A stretch of 64,000 nt of DNA from Afipia carboxidovorans OM5 (GCF_000218565.1 NC_015689.1:62001-126000); one strand, 5' to 3'. Shown: positions 52,061 to 62,354, numbered from the stretch's first letter. Notes: generated by a model from the letters alone, not told the origin. Made by a program: numbers and translations.

Positions 52061-52587
52061 GACCTCGAGGCGCGGTGTCCGCGTTGGGACTCGGCCTGGG
52101 CGCCGTCGCCGGCATTGCCGGGCTTGGCTGGCTGGGTGGCTTGCGCGTGAATACGACCCCGAGCTATCCCCTCGGTCTCTGGCAAATCGTTCGCACGAAC
52201 GGCCCGATCGCGGTCGGCGACCTTGTCTTCATCTGTATGCCGCCGGGGCCCGGCCTCGCACTTGGGCTCGACCGTGGATACCTGCGTTCCGGTCTCTGTC
52301 CTGGTGGTGCTGGACCGCTCATCAAGAGGGTCGCGGCCGTGGGCGGTGAACACATCGATATCGCGCGATCGGTAACAATTGATGGTCACGCGCTCGCTCA
52401 TTCCTGCATCCGCCTTGCCGACGCTGAGGGGCGGGCGCTCAACCCCTATTCAGGCAGCATCGTACCCCCAGGACATCTGTATCTTCACTCCGACTACGCA
52501 GGCTCCTATGACTCGCGCTACTTTGGGCCGGTGCCCGACGGAGGACTCCTCGGTCTCGCCCGGCCAATCGCCACATTCGATCCGTGA
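52057..52587 (+). CDS. traF: Conjugal transfer peptidase TraF
   Basis: A 176-aa signal-peptidase-like protein (S26 family) that matures the conjugative pilin. An N-terminal hydrophobic segment (LGLGLGAVAGIAGLGWLGGL) is followed by the serine motif TTPSYPLGLW and the lysine region PLIKRVAAVGGEHI. The end LYLHSDYAGSYDSRYFGPV is typical. It overlaps traA by 4 nt. Confidence 0.93.
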   Translation: MRPRGAVSALGLGLGAVAGIAGLGWLGGLRVNTTPSYPLGLWQIVRTNGPIAVGDLVFICMPPGPGLALGLDRGYLRSGLCPGGAGPLIKRVAAVGGEHIDIARSVTIDGHALAHSCIRLADAEGRALNPYSGSIVPPGHLYLHSDYAGSYDSRYFGPVPDGGLLGLARPIATFDP

Positions 52588-52588
52588 C

Positions 52589-53740
52589 GTGGTCCAGGCC
52601 GGCGCGCTGATCGCTGGCGCGGCTGCCTCCGGGACGCTGGGGTGGAGCGGCATAACGATGGCGCTGCCTCTCGCTTTGGCCTTCCCGGCGCTCTGGGGGG
52701 CCGCACGTACCCGCGCGGTCGCGATCATGGTGTCGGCGGCCTATTTCCTGGCGGCGTCACGTGGCCTGCCTCAGGGGGTGGCGACGTTCTACGGCTCCAG
52801 CATCGTCTTGGGTGGAGCGCTCTGGATCGCAGCCGCGACCGTGTTCGTCGCTATCCATGGCTTGTTGTGGTCGGCACCGGGATGGGGGCGGGTGGGGCGG
52901 TTCGCGCTTGCCAGTACCCTGATGGCCGTGCCTCCGTTCGGGATTGTCGGTTGGGCGCACCCGTTGACAGCAGCTGGCGCTCTCTTGCCGGGGTGGGGCT
53001 GGATAGGCTTGGCGGCGGTCGCTACCGCCATGCTCGCCCTCACCACCCGGCTCTGGCCGATTGTATCCGTCATTATTATTGGAGCGTGGATTTGGTCTGC
53101 AGTCGGCTGGACCTCGCCGCCCGCCCCGGGGGGCTGGCTCGGTGTCGATACGGCGATGGGGGCATCGCTTGGGCACGCGGGCGATCTTGAGCCCCAACGC
53201 GCCCTGCTGACGCTGGTTCGGCGCGAAGCGGAGGCCGGCGTCGATGTTGTTGTATTGCCGGAGAGCGCCCTGGGTCTTTGGACGCCGACCGTTTCGCGGT
53301 TTTGGAGCGACGCGTTGCGGACGACGCCCATCGTTGTCATCGCCGGTGCGGCCGTCATTGATCGGGACGGCTACGACAATGTCCTTATCGAGATCACCGC
53401 AGGGCAGGCACGAACTCTTTACTATGAGCGGATGCCGATTCCGGTTTCGATGTGGCAGCCGTGGTTGTTGTGGAACGGCGAGAGCGGCAGCGCGCAGGCG
53501 CATCTTTTCGCCAATCCGACGGTGATCTCGCACAGGCGTCGGATCGCACCCCTCATCTGTTACGAACAACTCCTGATCTGGCCCGTGCTGCACTCGATGC
53601 TTCTCGCGCCCGATATGATACTCGGAGTTGGCAACGGCTGGTGGACCACGGGGACATCCGTCATCAGGATTCAACGTGCGAACGTCGAGGCATGGGCTCG
53701 TCTCTTTGCCGTGCCGCTCGTGGTGGCGTTCAACCAGTGA
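52589..53740 (+). CDS. traB: Conjugal transfer protein TraB (nitrilase-like)
   Basis: A 383-aa membrane protein with about six N-terminal helices (including MVSAAYFLAASRGLPQGVA) and a nitrilase/apolipoprotein acyltransferase-like domain. The catalytic Glu (VVVLPESALGLW) and Cys (IAPLICYEQLLIW) positions are present. TraB raises transfer efficiency in Ti plasmids. No ATG is available at the right place; the GTG at 52589, just after the traF stop, fits TraB length. The open frame extends further up inside traF. Confidence 0.9.
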   Translation: MVQAGALIAGAAASGTLGWSGITMALPLALAFPALWGAARTRAVAIMVSAAYFLAASRGLPQGVATFYGSSIVLGGALWIAAATVFVAIHGLLWSAPGWGRVGRFALASTLMAVPPFGIVGWAHPLTAAGALLPGWGWIGLAAVATAMLALTTRLWPIVSVIIIGAWIWSAVGWTSPPAPGGWLGVDTAMGASLGHAGDLEPQRALLTLVRREAEAGVDVVVLPESALGLWTPTVSRFWSDALRTTPIVVIAGAAVIDRDGYDNVLIEITAGQARTLYYERMPIPVSMWQPWLLWNGESGSAQAHLFANPTVISHRRRIAPLICYEQLLIWPVLHSMLLAPDMILGVGNGWWTTGTSVIRIQRANVEAWARLFAVPLVVAFNQ

Positions 53741-53750
53741 GGAGACGGTG

Positions 53751-54350
53751 ATGATCGATGCAGCCCTGATTCAACAATGCGCCGATCCGAGTTTGAAGGC
53801 CGCGATCGTCGAAAAGTTCATTGCCGCGGCGGGGTCGGCCGATCCGCGCGCGATTGCGGTGCGTGCCGGCGATCGTGTCGTACTCGTGCCCCCGACGAAA
53901 ACACCCGACGAAGCTCTTGCGCTCCTGCGCCGCTATGTTGGCCACGCCGTTGTGCGCGTCGGTCTGACGCAATATCCAGCCGGCGTCGGCGTAACCGATC
54001 CTGAACAACTCACGGCCGATCTTGTGGATCCCTGCAAGAACCTCCGTATGGGAACGACATTATTCGCGAAGGTCTATCGTATCGTTGTGAAATGGTATGG
54101 CACCGAGAACGAGAATGCGGTGGATGATGCCATCATGGCCTGGCGGACCGGCACGTTCGAAGGCATCGGCGTTTTCTCAGCTCCTGATCCCGGTCCAACC
54201 GGCGCACCGCAAGTGGAATCGAATAAGGTTGCACCCAGTATCGAGCTCGCAAAGCCGGCGGCGGATCAGCCGGCTCGAGAGTCCGATCCGAACCGTGCGG
54301 GAATTCGTGTCGATCTTTCTGGGATTGGCGCCGCCAAGCAAAAGGATTGA
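53751..54350 (+). CDS. traH: Conjugal transfer protein TraH
   Basis: A 199-aa protein beginning MIDAALIQQCADPSLKAAIV and including GVTDPEQLTADLVDPCKNLR and TTLFAKVYRIVVKWYG. This matches TraH, the last gene of the traAFBH operon; role in transfer is accessory. A proline-rich tail follows. GAGGAGACGG lies directly before the ATG, 10 nt after traB. Confidence 0.9.
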   Translation: MIDAALIQQCADPSLKAAIVEKFIAAAGSADPRAIAVRAGDRVVLVPPTKTPDEALALLRRYVGHAVVRVGLTQYPAGVGVTDPEQLTADLVDPCKNLRMGTTLFAKVYRIVVKWYGTENENAVDDAIMAWRTGTFEGIGVFSAPDPGPTGAPQVESNKVAPSIELAKPAADQPARESDPNRAGIRVDLSGIGAAKQKD

Positions 54351-54404
54351 GCAGCATCTCCGTCACAGACGTTGGATTGCGTATCGCGCTGCAGGATATC
54401 ACGC

Positions 54405-54719
54405 TTAGAAGCGTTTTTCGCAACGATATCCCAAGCCCTGTGTCGCTAGCCACGTCTCTATGCGATCGGCGTTCCGTGGGCCGATGCCCGGCTCCGTCAG
54501 GATTTCTTCACGCGTATAAGACGCTGCGATTTTTGAGAGGTTCTGGCCGCGCTTGCGCGGCGTCGTGCCGCCCTTGCGAGCGTGCCGGCCTCTGAGCAAC
54601 GCGACGACGACGGATTGTGGAAGTCCAAGCGCACCGTTTGTCGTCTGATCCTTTCCCAACGTTGCGCTCATGTGCTGTCCGAACTCCTCTGCTAAGATCC
54701 AGTTGCTTGGTTGCGTCAT
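54405..54719 (-). CDS. Small helix-hairpin-helix-type protein
   Basis: A 104-aa basic protein. The C-terminal half (YTREEILTEPGIGPRNADRIETWLATQGL) has the helix-hairpin-helix pattern with GIGP, like the alpha-CTD of RNA polymerase or DNA-repair HhH modules, so it probably binds DNA. It is convergent with traH. No strong ribosome site is seen before the ATG at 54719. Confidence 0.6.
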   Translation of the reverse strand: MTQPSNWILAEEFGQHMSATLGKDQTTNGALGLPQSVVVALLRGRHARKGGTTPRKRGQNLSKIAASYTREEILTEPGIGPRNADRIETWLATQGLGYRCEKRF

Positions 54720-54740
54720 GAATCGACATTGGCGTCAAGT

Positions 54741-57700
54741 TCACGCTGCAGTGTTGACGGCAGCGGCAGCATCAGCACCCGCAGCCTGCCCTGGCGACGT
54801 CCCGGTCACAGTCGAGGTATTCGGAATCGGCGTCGGCGCTACCGGACTTAGCCCAGCAGCTTCCATCTGCTGAGATGTCATCCCGGTGACGTTCGTCACT
54901 GTGGGATTATAGCCGGAATCGTTCGAGCCGAACGCATCGTTCTGACCGGACGTCTCGACATTCCAATGACTGTTAGTAACTGACCCATTGATCAGTTGCC
55001 CAATCAAACCTCCTACCCTGAAGCTGTCAGGTGAGTTGGCGATCACCTGAGAGTTCGTCCAGGAGCCGGTGATGATTCCGCCGCCGAGGCCTGCCAAGCC
55101 ACCGACGTTGTCATGGCCGGTCACCGTCCCATCCGACCACGAGTTTGCTATGTTCCCGGCGCCCCCGACGAGACCACCCACGACGCTGTCGCCGATGACG
55201 TTCCCATTCGCCCAGGAGTCGCGAACGTCGCCGCCGTTGCCAATAAGTCCACCTACATATCCGCCCCCGGTTACGTCACCTGTATGGGAGGAGTTTGAAA
55301 CAATGGCGCCACCAGCGTTACCGATGAGTCCGCCGACAAACTGGGAGTACAGAAGGGCGCCGGTGACGTTGCCTACGACATAAGAATCTGAAACCGAGCC
55401 ATACTGCATGAATCCAACCAGACCGCCGATATTCTGAGATGGTCCCGTCGCCTTTGAAACGACATCTGCGATCACGAACGAGTCGGATATGTTTGTATAA
55501 TTTCCGTCCCCTACTAGACCGCCGGCGCGCACTTCCGAGCCGCTCACGGTCGTGCCTTTCGCCGTCACGGTCCCGCCGATGTGATAGCTGTTGGAGATGT
55601 TGGTATAAAAGGCTTCATAACCGGCGCGCGGGGCGGTCGTATTTGTAACCCCAACAAGTCCCCCAACCTTCCAGTCGGCCTCGACCGCTCCGGTAGAAAA
55701 TGAATTCGAGATCGAGCTCTTGGCGGTTGGCCTCGAAACAGTCTCGATGTACCCGATCAAACCACCAACCTCGGCCGAAACACCTATGGTGATCGTACCT
55801 CCTGAATCTACGGTATAACCGGTCCCTTTGACGTTACCCGTCGCATAGGACAGGTCGGTGGTCGCATAATAGATTCCGCCGATCAGGCCGCCCAACCTCT
55901 GGATGCCGGAGACTGCTCCGGACGCGTGCGAACTGGTAATGGAAGCGCTGATGGCCTGGCCGATCAACCCACCGACGAACAAACCTCCGAAATCCGCGCC
56001 CAAGTACGATTGGGTACCATCCGTATCCAAAGTGGCCGATGAAAACGAATTGCTCACAAACGTAGTGGGGTTCGCGGTGATTGCATCCCCGGCCAGTCCG
56101 ATCAGCCCGCCGACATATTCGGTGCCCGTAACGCTGCCAGTGCTGTAAGCGTGCGAGACCTTCAGGCCAGAAGATCCATAGCCAACAAGCGCTCCAACAT
56201 GGTCTTTGCCTGCTATGTTCGCATCTACGACCCCGATATCGCGGATCGTTACGGCTCCATTCGTCTTGCCAATCAGGCCGACGTTAGAGACGCCAGTAGC
56301 GGAAACAGTGAGATTGCTGACTTTGTGACCAAGGCCTGCGAGCGTGCCTCCGAAAGTCGACACGACACTATCGGTATAGGGCGTGCTCGCATTAAGATCC
56401 TGCGCCAGCGCGTAATGACCCGTTCCCCCGGCAATCGCCGCAAGATCAGCCATGCTGTGAATGAGCGTGTAGGCCTGCCCGTTCATCGTGAGGCCAGCAT
56501 TAGCTCCCGACAGGGTGATGGAGCCATAGACCGCATCCGCCGGCGCGATCTGTGCGACGGGAATGCCATCCGCGTTCAGCACTGCCCCGGAATAGCTCGC
56601 TGGAGTCCATATCGTGTAGTCGGTACCGTAGGTCATCGCCAATGCGGCGTTCGTACCGGTCGCAGTGACCGGAGCGTTGATGTTGATCGCCTGGCCGGCG
56701 GTCAGCGTGGTCGTGGTATCGCCGCTCCAGGACAGCGCGGCGTTGATGTCGACATCGCTGCCGGCCGTGGCCGCTAGCGTCGTCGTCCCAAGCGACAAAG
56801 CGCTACTGAGCTTCACATCGCCGCCAGCACACAGGTCGAGGGTTCCGCCGGTGCCAGACGGCGTAAGCGTATCGTAAATGGACAGATCGCCAGACGTCGC
56901 GGCGAACGTGACAGTTTGGTTTCCGGTCCAACTTACTGGAGCTGCAACATTCAGATTGTTGCCCGCCGTCGCAGTGAGGGTCAGCGTGGTGTTGGCGGAC
57001 CAGTTCACCGCGGCATTGACGTTGATGTCACCATTCTCCGTGCCGCCGGCGATCGTCGCGATAGCGATGTTGCCATTCTGAAGGTTCTGGCTCAGCGTGC
57101 CCGCGCCGATGCCGCTGGTGGTCAGCGAGCCCGAGCCGGCGACGATATTGAAGTCGGTCGGATCGATCAGCCAGGTGCCGTCCTCACCGGTTGCCGACTT
57201 GGTGGTGATAACGGCATCATCAGCAATCTTCACCTTGTCGCCAGAGGTCTCGATGAATCCGCCCTTGCCGCCCTTCGGCGCCGACGCGTCCAGCTTGCCC
57301 GAGACGTTTGCCTTGCCGCCCTCGGCTACAATCTTGATCTTGCCGATCTTGACTTTCCCTGATCCGCCCTTCAGCGCTGCGATCGTGCGCGCCTGCACGA
57401 TGCCGGTGTTGTTGACTTGCGCGGAGAGCAATTGGTCTGCCGCCTTCGCGGTCAGGATAACCTGGCCGCCATCGGCGCGGATCGCGCGTTTGTTCTCGAC
57501 CAGCGCGTTGAGTGTGCCCTTGTCGATGGTGACGTCGAGGAGCGAGTTGCCCTCGAAGTTCAGCGTCATCTTCTCGCCAGCCGCCATCGCCACAGTGCCA
57601 AGCCGCGCCGAGATCACGCCGTCGTTTGACACCGTCTTGCCAAGCAGCGCGACATATCCTCCATTGTGTGCCCGGATGCGACCCTGGTTGATCACCGCCG

Positions 57701-58260
57701 CGTTCGAGGTGCCCGAGAACGTATAGTTCCCAGCCATAAATCCTTGTTGGAGATATCTTGGGTCGAGGCGACGAGTCCGCCGACATTGATCTGCGAACCC
57801 TTGCCGAACAGCACACCCGCGGAGTTGACGATGAAGACCTGGCCGTTGGCGTTGATCGCGCCGTTGATCACGCTGGTCTCGTTGCCGATAACGCGGTTCA
57901 ATGTCACCGACGATGCGCCAGGCTGATAGAAGTTCACGCTCTCGTTCGCACCGACAGAGAAGCCCTGCCAGTTGATGATGCCTTGTTCGTGGATTGGTTG
58001 ATATTGGTTGCAGGACCCGCCTGGGAAATCGTCGCCGCGCCGTCGACAACCGTCCCTCCATTAGGCCCAGCCCAAAGCGGTGACGGCAGCAAAAGAAGAG
58101 CGGCAATTGCCGTGGATGCAAACAGCGCATGTTTGCGGCGGCATGTACCCGCTGAAAAATCGAACGAGACGTTAGCGAGCTCGCACCCCTGAGATGCATC
58201 TGCGTATTTCGGGCAACAGGTTCGAGATGCGGTAAGAACCGGCGAAATACAAACTGCCAT
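54741..58260 (-). pseudogene. Filamentous-haemagglutinin-like exoprotein gene with two frameshifts
   Basis: The N-terminal part opens at 58260, carries a signal sequence (HALFASTAIAALLLLPSPLWA) and starts a two-partner secretion domain (GPNGGTVVDGAATISQAG). The frame shifts near 57981-57990, then continues as INWQGFSVGANESVNFYQPG and NGQVFIVNSAGVLFGKGSQI. It shifts again near 57737-57742 and continues to the stop at 54741. The long C-terminal part has repeated GLUG motifs such as YVGGLIGNGGDVRDSWANG. Both shifts need one added base. About 1,150 residues would be made from the repaired gene, an adhesin secreted by a TpsB partner not found here. It could be a pseudogene or contain sequencing errors. 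Confidence 0.78.
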
Positions 58261-58319
58261 CGTTGCTGTCTCTGGATTAGAGAAATGGGTGGGCTGTCGC
58301 GATGGTTATAGTCCGACAA

Positions 58320-58993
58320 ACATAACGTGGCGCACGCTGGCGAGTCGAGTCATTGTGGCAAATCTGGGATTTCAATCCGTCGGCCCTCGATCACCCTCCA
58401 AGAGCAAGCGCCCCAAAATATTGCCTGTCTCCGTGAGTGCACTCACCAGGACCCGGCACGGTTCCCCACGTCTTGGCGGGGGAAGCTGCCCGAGCATGCT
58501 CGCGCCGGGCTCAAGCAGTGAATCGGCACCGATTTGTCATGGCAAGATGAATGCCCTCGCATGATCCGTCCCGCTGGGCGAGCTACGGCAGGCGTGGTGT
58601 TGCGAGCAGCCTGCCGGTGGCCTGGAGCGAGCATCCGCTCGGATTGCGAAGCGGATGCAACCTGCTCGGGAACACCTCGGTGGGATGCACCACGGGGATG
58701 AAGATTAAGCTCAAAAACTAACCGCGTCGCACGTTACATCTGGAATGATCAAACGCCTCAGAATATAAGCCCAATCGGACAGTACGCGCTGTCCGGGGCG
58801 TAGAAACCCCTTCGTAGCGGTTGGTGCCAGCTGACATGGCACCGGAATCCTCTGGCCATTGGCCGGGGGCCTGTGACGCATGTCCAGGTGCTCCGGTACT
58901 AAAGGTCACAGGGTCCGTCTACGACGGATTTCTACCCCCCGGTCTGGGCACAAGGATTAACGTCAGCGGGGGCGCACCGCAGGCCATTTCAAG
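58320..58993. other. Intergenic region before traM
   Basis: About 670 bp with no supported gene. It must contain the traM promoter. I looked for a Ti-type 18-bp tra box and for the CCCGTCAAA palindrome and saw neither. Confidence 0.4.
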
Positions 58994-59320
58994 ATGGATG
59001 CGATGGTTTTCAAGAAAGAAGATCACACACTCAGCAATGCTGACACCGCAACTGCGATGGAGGCGCTCATCGAGCCGCTGTCTGACGATGAGATCGAAAA
59101 GCTGACGATCGAAGCGATACGCGACTATCGCTCTGCGCTCGATCAAGCCGAATGCGCCCATAATGCGTGGCTGGCGAGCCGCGAGAAAGCTGCGCCAGCG
59201 ACCGTTCATGCACTCCACGGAGAGTACGTGAGGCAGATGTTAGCGCATAGTGCTAAACAGTTTTTGGTGGCAACACTGATCGAGCGTCTTGGATATGTAC
59301 CGGTCGTGCCAGTCGACTAA
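58994..59320 (+). CDS. traM: Quorum-sensing antiactivator TraM
   Basis: A 108-aa helical protein: PLSDDEIEKLTIEAIRDYRS, then a middle helix, and HGEYVRQMLAHSAKQFLVATLIERLGYVPVVPVD. The pattern fits TraM of Agrobacterium plasmids, which binds TraR and blocks premature activation of conjugation. The start is MDAMVFKK at 58994 or the ATG at 59003; no clear ribosome site. It converges on traR with a gap of 17 bp. Confidence 0.85.
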   Translation: MDAMVFKKEDHTLSNADTATAMEALIEPLSDDEIEKLTIEAIRDYRSALDQAECAHNAWLASREKAAPATVHALHGEYVRQMLAHSAKQFLVATLIERLGYVPVVPVD

Positions 59321-59337
59321 GATATTCAGGCGTCGCA

Positions 59338-60057
59338 TTAGATGAGATGTTGCATCACGGCAAGTCGAACCGCATGGGCGATGTTGCTTCCGCCTAGCTT
59401 TTCGCGTGCCAAATCCAAATAGTTTCGTACGGTGCGGACATCGATCTGCAGCAGATCGGCAATCTCGCTCATCGTCTTCCCGAGTGATGCCCAAGTCAGG
59501 CATGTCACTTCCCGTGGTGTCAGCTCGTATTTTGTTCGGCGGCATGGCGCTGCGGCAACACGATTCAAGTGAGCATGGGCAAAAGCAACGGCATTCATCG
59601 CCCGGACCGTATCCTGGATTCCTGCGAAATCGACCCGCCTCTGCTCGGAGGCGAGCGTCAAGATCGCGGTACCTCCAAATGGCGTTCGAATAGGAATGGA
59701 TAACCCAGATCGAATTCCGAAATCATCTGCTTCGCGGAAGAAACGCTTCACGTCCTTCGAATATTTCGAGGCGTCGTCCTGCGACCACGAGAAAATCTCC
59801 ATATTCCGCTTCGCGCTTATGACGACAGGATCAATCAACGCGTACTTCTTATCGAAATACAGTCGTTGCCATTCCGCTGGATAGGTCGTCAGCACACAGG
59901 TTTCAGTCGATCTAACGTTGAGATGAGCAAAACGATCAAAGCCGTTGGACTCACAGAAATGTCGTAGCGCCTGCTTGATCATTCGTTGATCGCGGGCAAG
60001 CTCCAAAGCATCAATCAAGTTATCAAGTTCGCCATCCAACACATGCAGCTTATACAT
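59338..60057 (-). CDS. traR: LuxR-family quorum-sensing activator TraR
   Basis: A 239-aa regulator. The autoinducer-binding domain keeps the key residues: W in YPAEWQRLYFDKKYALIDPVV (with Tyr and Asp) and W in EIFSWSQDD, and GIRSGLSIPIRTPFGG. The C-terminal LuxR helix-turn-helix is LTPREVTCLTWASLGKTMSEIADLL, VRTVRNYLDLAREKLG. TraR with acyl-homoserine lactone activates tra and trb genes. No synthase (traI) is in the window; by gene order it should lie beyond trb, off the right edge. Confidence 0.93.
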   Translation of the reverse strand: MYKLHVLDGELDNLIDALELARDQRMIKQALRHFCESNGFDRFAHLNVRSTETCVLTTYPAEWQRLYFDKKYALIDPVVISAKRNMEIFSWSQDDASKYSKDVKRFFREADDFGIRSGLSIPIRTPFGGTAILTLASEQRRVDFAGIQDTVRAMNAVAFAHAHLNRVAAAPCRRTKYELTPREVTCLTWASLGKTMSEIADLLQIDVRTVRNYLDLAREKLGGSNIAHAVRLAVMQHLI

Positions 60058-60086
60058 GCCCCGGCTTCCTTCTGATCAGAGGTGGT

Positions 60087-60539
60087 GTGCCACCCTTATT
60101 GTTCGTGAGATTGCCCCGCTATGGGCTGAGATACAAAACGACTGGGACGTTCGAAAGAAATTACTGGGGCGAAGACCTGGACACCAAAGGCTTCGACTTT
60201 GGGTCCATGCCCATGATCGGCATTGTAACGTCGGGCGCAGCAAGCGACCCAAGACATTCTATGACCGGGTCCGCAGTGTGGGGAGGCATTCTCGTGCATC
60301 ACCTGCTGGAGGCAGAGCTAGGTGACAAAAGCCTGCTCGCTGACCTTCCTTCGACAGCGTGGCGCGAACTCTGCCATGTCGTCCGCAGTGCACCCGCAGC
60401 TATGACCCGGCGCGTCAATGGCAATCATTTTTTTCTGGTTGGCAGGAGCGGCGCTCAGGAAGGTGCGTATCACGTCGATTCTCTCAGCCGCGCATGTAAG
60501 CGCTTGAGAAAGCGAATATCGAAACTGCTGTCTGCATAA
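60087..60539 (+). CDS. Hypothetical protein divergent from traR
   Basis: A 150-aa predicted protein starting at GTG 60087 after AGAGGTG. It has protein-like content (GSAVWGGILVHHLLEAELGD, STAWRELCHVV) and a basic C-terminus (SRACKRLRKRISKL). Only 29 bp separate it from the traR start, so promoters overlap if it is real. No family recognised. Confidence 0.45.
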   Translation: MPPLLFVRLPRYGLRYKTTGTFERNYWGEDLDTKGFDFGSMPMIGIVTSGAASDPRHSMTGSAVWGGILVHHLLEAELGDKSLLADLPSTAWRELCHVVRSAPAAMTRRVNGNHFFLVGRSGAQEGAYHVDSLSRACKRLRKRISKLLSA

Positions 60540-60600
60540 CCAATGTCGATAAGGTAACGCCAACCCCACTGGCGTCAACAACGCGTCAGACAGCGACAAC

Positions 60601-61899
60601 TTAGCTCCTGTAAGCACTTGGAAACACCATGTCCTGATCGACCAGGACGTTGAATTTGTAGCCGGGGCGAATCTCCAGTGTCGGCTGCACATCCATGTTC
60701 TTTGAGATCGTGCGCTCGGCAACACGGCCGAACGTCTCCACAAAAGAACGTCGTGCAGCATACTCTGCGCTGTTCTCCATTCCGAACGCGCTGCGGTCGC
60801 GCGGGATAGCCATCTCGGTGCCGGCGCCGATCGCGGCAATCAAGATCGCAGAGCCGAAGATCTGGAAATAGTGGTTGTCGACCTGGTCCTTGAAGCCGCC
60901 ATAGCCTTCAGCATCGGAGCCCGCCATCGCGCCGATCTGAAGAGTAGAACCGTTCGGGAGGATGATATCCGTCCACACCACGAGGACGCGGCTTTGACCG
61001 AACGTCACTTTTGAATCATAGCGCCCAAGCAATCTCGTTCCCTGCGGGATCAGCAGATGATGGCCTGTCGCGCTGTCGAAGACATTCTGACTGACCTGCG
61101 CGGTGATGCGACCGGGAAGATCCGAGTTGATGCCGGTTATGAGAGTTGCCGGAATAATCGAACCGCGCTTGAGCTCGTAAGGTGAGCGTTGAGGAACGAC
61201 CGAGTTCGGAACATAGCCGAGCTTCTTCAAGTCCTGATTGATAAAGCTCTCCTTGTTCGTCTGGCCGTTGGGGTCGACCGGTTGTCCCAATCCGGCCCGC
61301 ATCGCTGCCGCATAAAGGTCGGCCGCGCCCGTCGGGCGTGCGACGCCCGGCGCTGACGCTGGCGCAGTCGCGGGACCTGACGCCGTCGCGACGTTCGTTT
61401 GCAGCTTGGCCAGATTGATCGCAAGCGGGGAATCGTATGCCGCCCCATTGGCCTGATATCGTGCCATACGCTGACGCTGCTGTTCGCGCATGAATTGTTC
61501 CTGCTGCTCACGTTGCATCCGCAATCGCCACGCTTCCTCCGTCTCCATGGCCGCCTGCTGCGTTTGAGACTCGCGTGCCGGCGTAAACGGATTGGCTGCT
61601 GGCCGCTCCGGTGCAACGGGCGGCGTCGGTTGCAAGACTTGCGTCGCGTTGGGATCGTCGATGATTCCGTTCGGTACCCCACGTTTCATTTGGTCGGCAT
61701 AGGTCGAAGCGGAACCCGACGAGAGTCCGTCGGCCTGGCGATCTCCCCTGAAATAGAGTCCCCGTGTCGACAAACCGTAGAAGATCACGCCAAAGAACAG
61801 GACGGCCAACACGATCGCCACGATCACCGGCAGCCGGTTGAGGCGTCGCATTTTTGGCCCGTTCGGAGCGGCCCCATTCAAATCGAGTGATTGCGTCAT
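60601..61899 (-). CDS. trbI: Mating-pair formation protein TrbI (VirB10-like)
   Basis: A 432-aa protein that spans from inner to outer membrane in the type IV secretion channel. One N-terminal helix (LPVIVAIVLAVLFFGVIFYG) is followed by a Pro/Gln-rich linker and the VirB10 C-terminal domain (GSIIPATLITGINSDLPGRI, LLIPQGTRLLGRYDS, GGFKDQVDNHYF). It is the last gene of the trb operon in this window. Confidence 0.95.
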   Translation of the reverse strand: MTQSLDLNGAAPNGPKMRRLNRLPVIVAIVLAVLFFGVIFYGLSTRGLYFRGDRQADGLSSGSASTYADQMKRGVPNGIIDDPNATQVLQPTPPVAPERPAANPFTPARESQTQQAAMETEEAWRLRMQREQQEQFMREQQRQRMARYQANGAAYDSPLAINLAKLQTNVATASGPATAPASAPGVARPTGAADLYAAAMRAGLGQPVDPNGQTNKESFINQDLKKLGYVPNSVVPQRSPYELKRGSIIPATLITGINSDLPGRITAQVSQNVFDSATGHHLLIPQGTRLLGRYDSKVTFGQSRVLVVWTDIILPNGSTLQIGAMAGSDAEGYGGFKDQVDNHYFQIFGSAILIAAIGAGTEMAIPRDRSAFGMENSAEYAARRSFVETFGRVAERTISKNMDVQPTLEIRPGYKFNVLVDQDMVFPSAYRS

Positions 61900-61911
61900 C
61901 GTCCTGATCCC

Positions 61912-62352
61912 TCACCCGCGCTCGAGGACGGACACCGGACTCGACGGCGATGCGCCGGTAGCCGTTACTTTATAGGCGCGGCCAAGAGCGAACTGCGGCG
62001 TCGTCAGCCGCGCCAGGACTGTGCCGTCATAGGTGTCAACCACATAGGCCAGCGCGATCGCTCGCTCGTCGGCTTTCTGATCGGTCGCGACAGCATATCC
62101 CCAACGCCGAAGTGAGCCCTCAAGCGCGCGACCGAACGGCGAGTCATCGATCTTCAACACGATCGTCGCTTTGCCCGGCCCGATACGTTCAGCCAGGCGG
62201 CTCACAATGTCGCCAGCTATGGCGTCAGCGGCGGCCGCCGACAACTCTGCGCGGGATCCGCTCGACATAAAGCTCTGGCCGCCGACCGCCGTGCAGGCCG
62301 CGACCTGCAAGCCCAGCGTTGCGATCCCGATAAGGCGTCTGAGTGCGCTCAC
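61912..62352 (-). CDS. trbH: Mating-pair formation lipoprotein TrbH
   Basis: A 146-aa protein with a lipoprotein signal (LIGIATLGLQVAACTAVGG, lipobox VAAC). The remainder matches TrbH in size and place between trbG and trbI. GTG at 62352 has a perfect GGGAGG 6 nt upstream; the ATG at 62394 would overlap trbG. Confidence 0.85.
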   Translation of the reverse strand: MSALRRLIGIATLGLQVAACTAVGGQSFMSSGSRAELSAAAADAIAGDIVSRLAERIGPGKATIVLKIDDSPFGRALEGSLRRWGYAVATDQKADERAIALAYVVDTYDGTVLARLTTPQFALGRAYKVTATGASPSSPVSVLERG

Positions 62353-62354
62353 GG

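Noticed and set aside
56665..57726. Plus-strand frames opposite the haemagglutinin gene
   Set aside because: Shadows of a repetitive minus-strand gene; the apparent Val/Pro/Ser-rich proteins are complements of its repeats.
60541..60600. Weak hairpin ACGCCA-N7-TGGCGT after trbI
   Set aside because: Six-base stem and no U tract; too weak to call a terminator.
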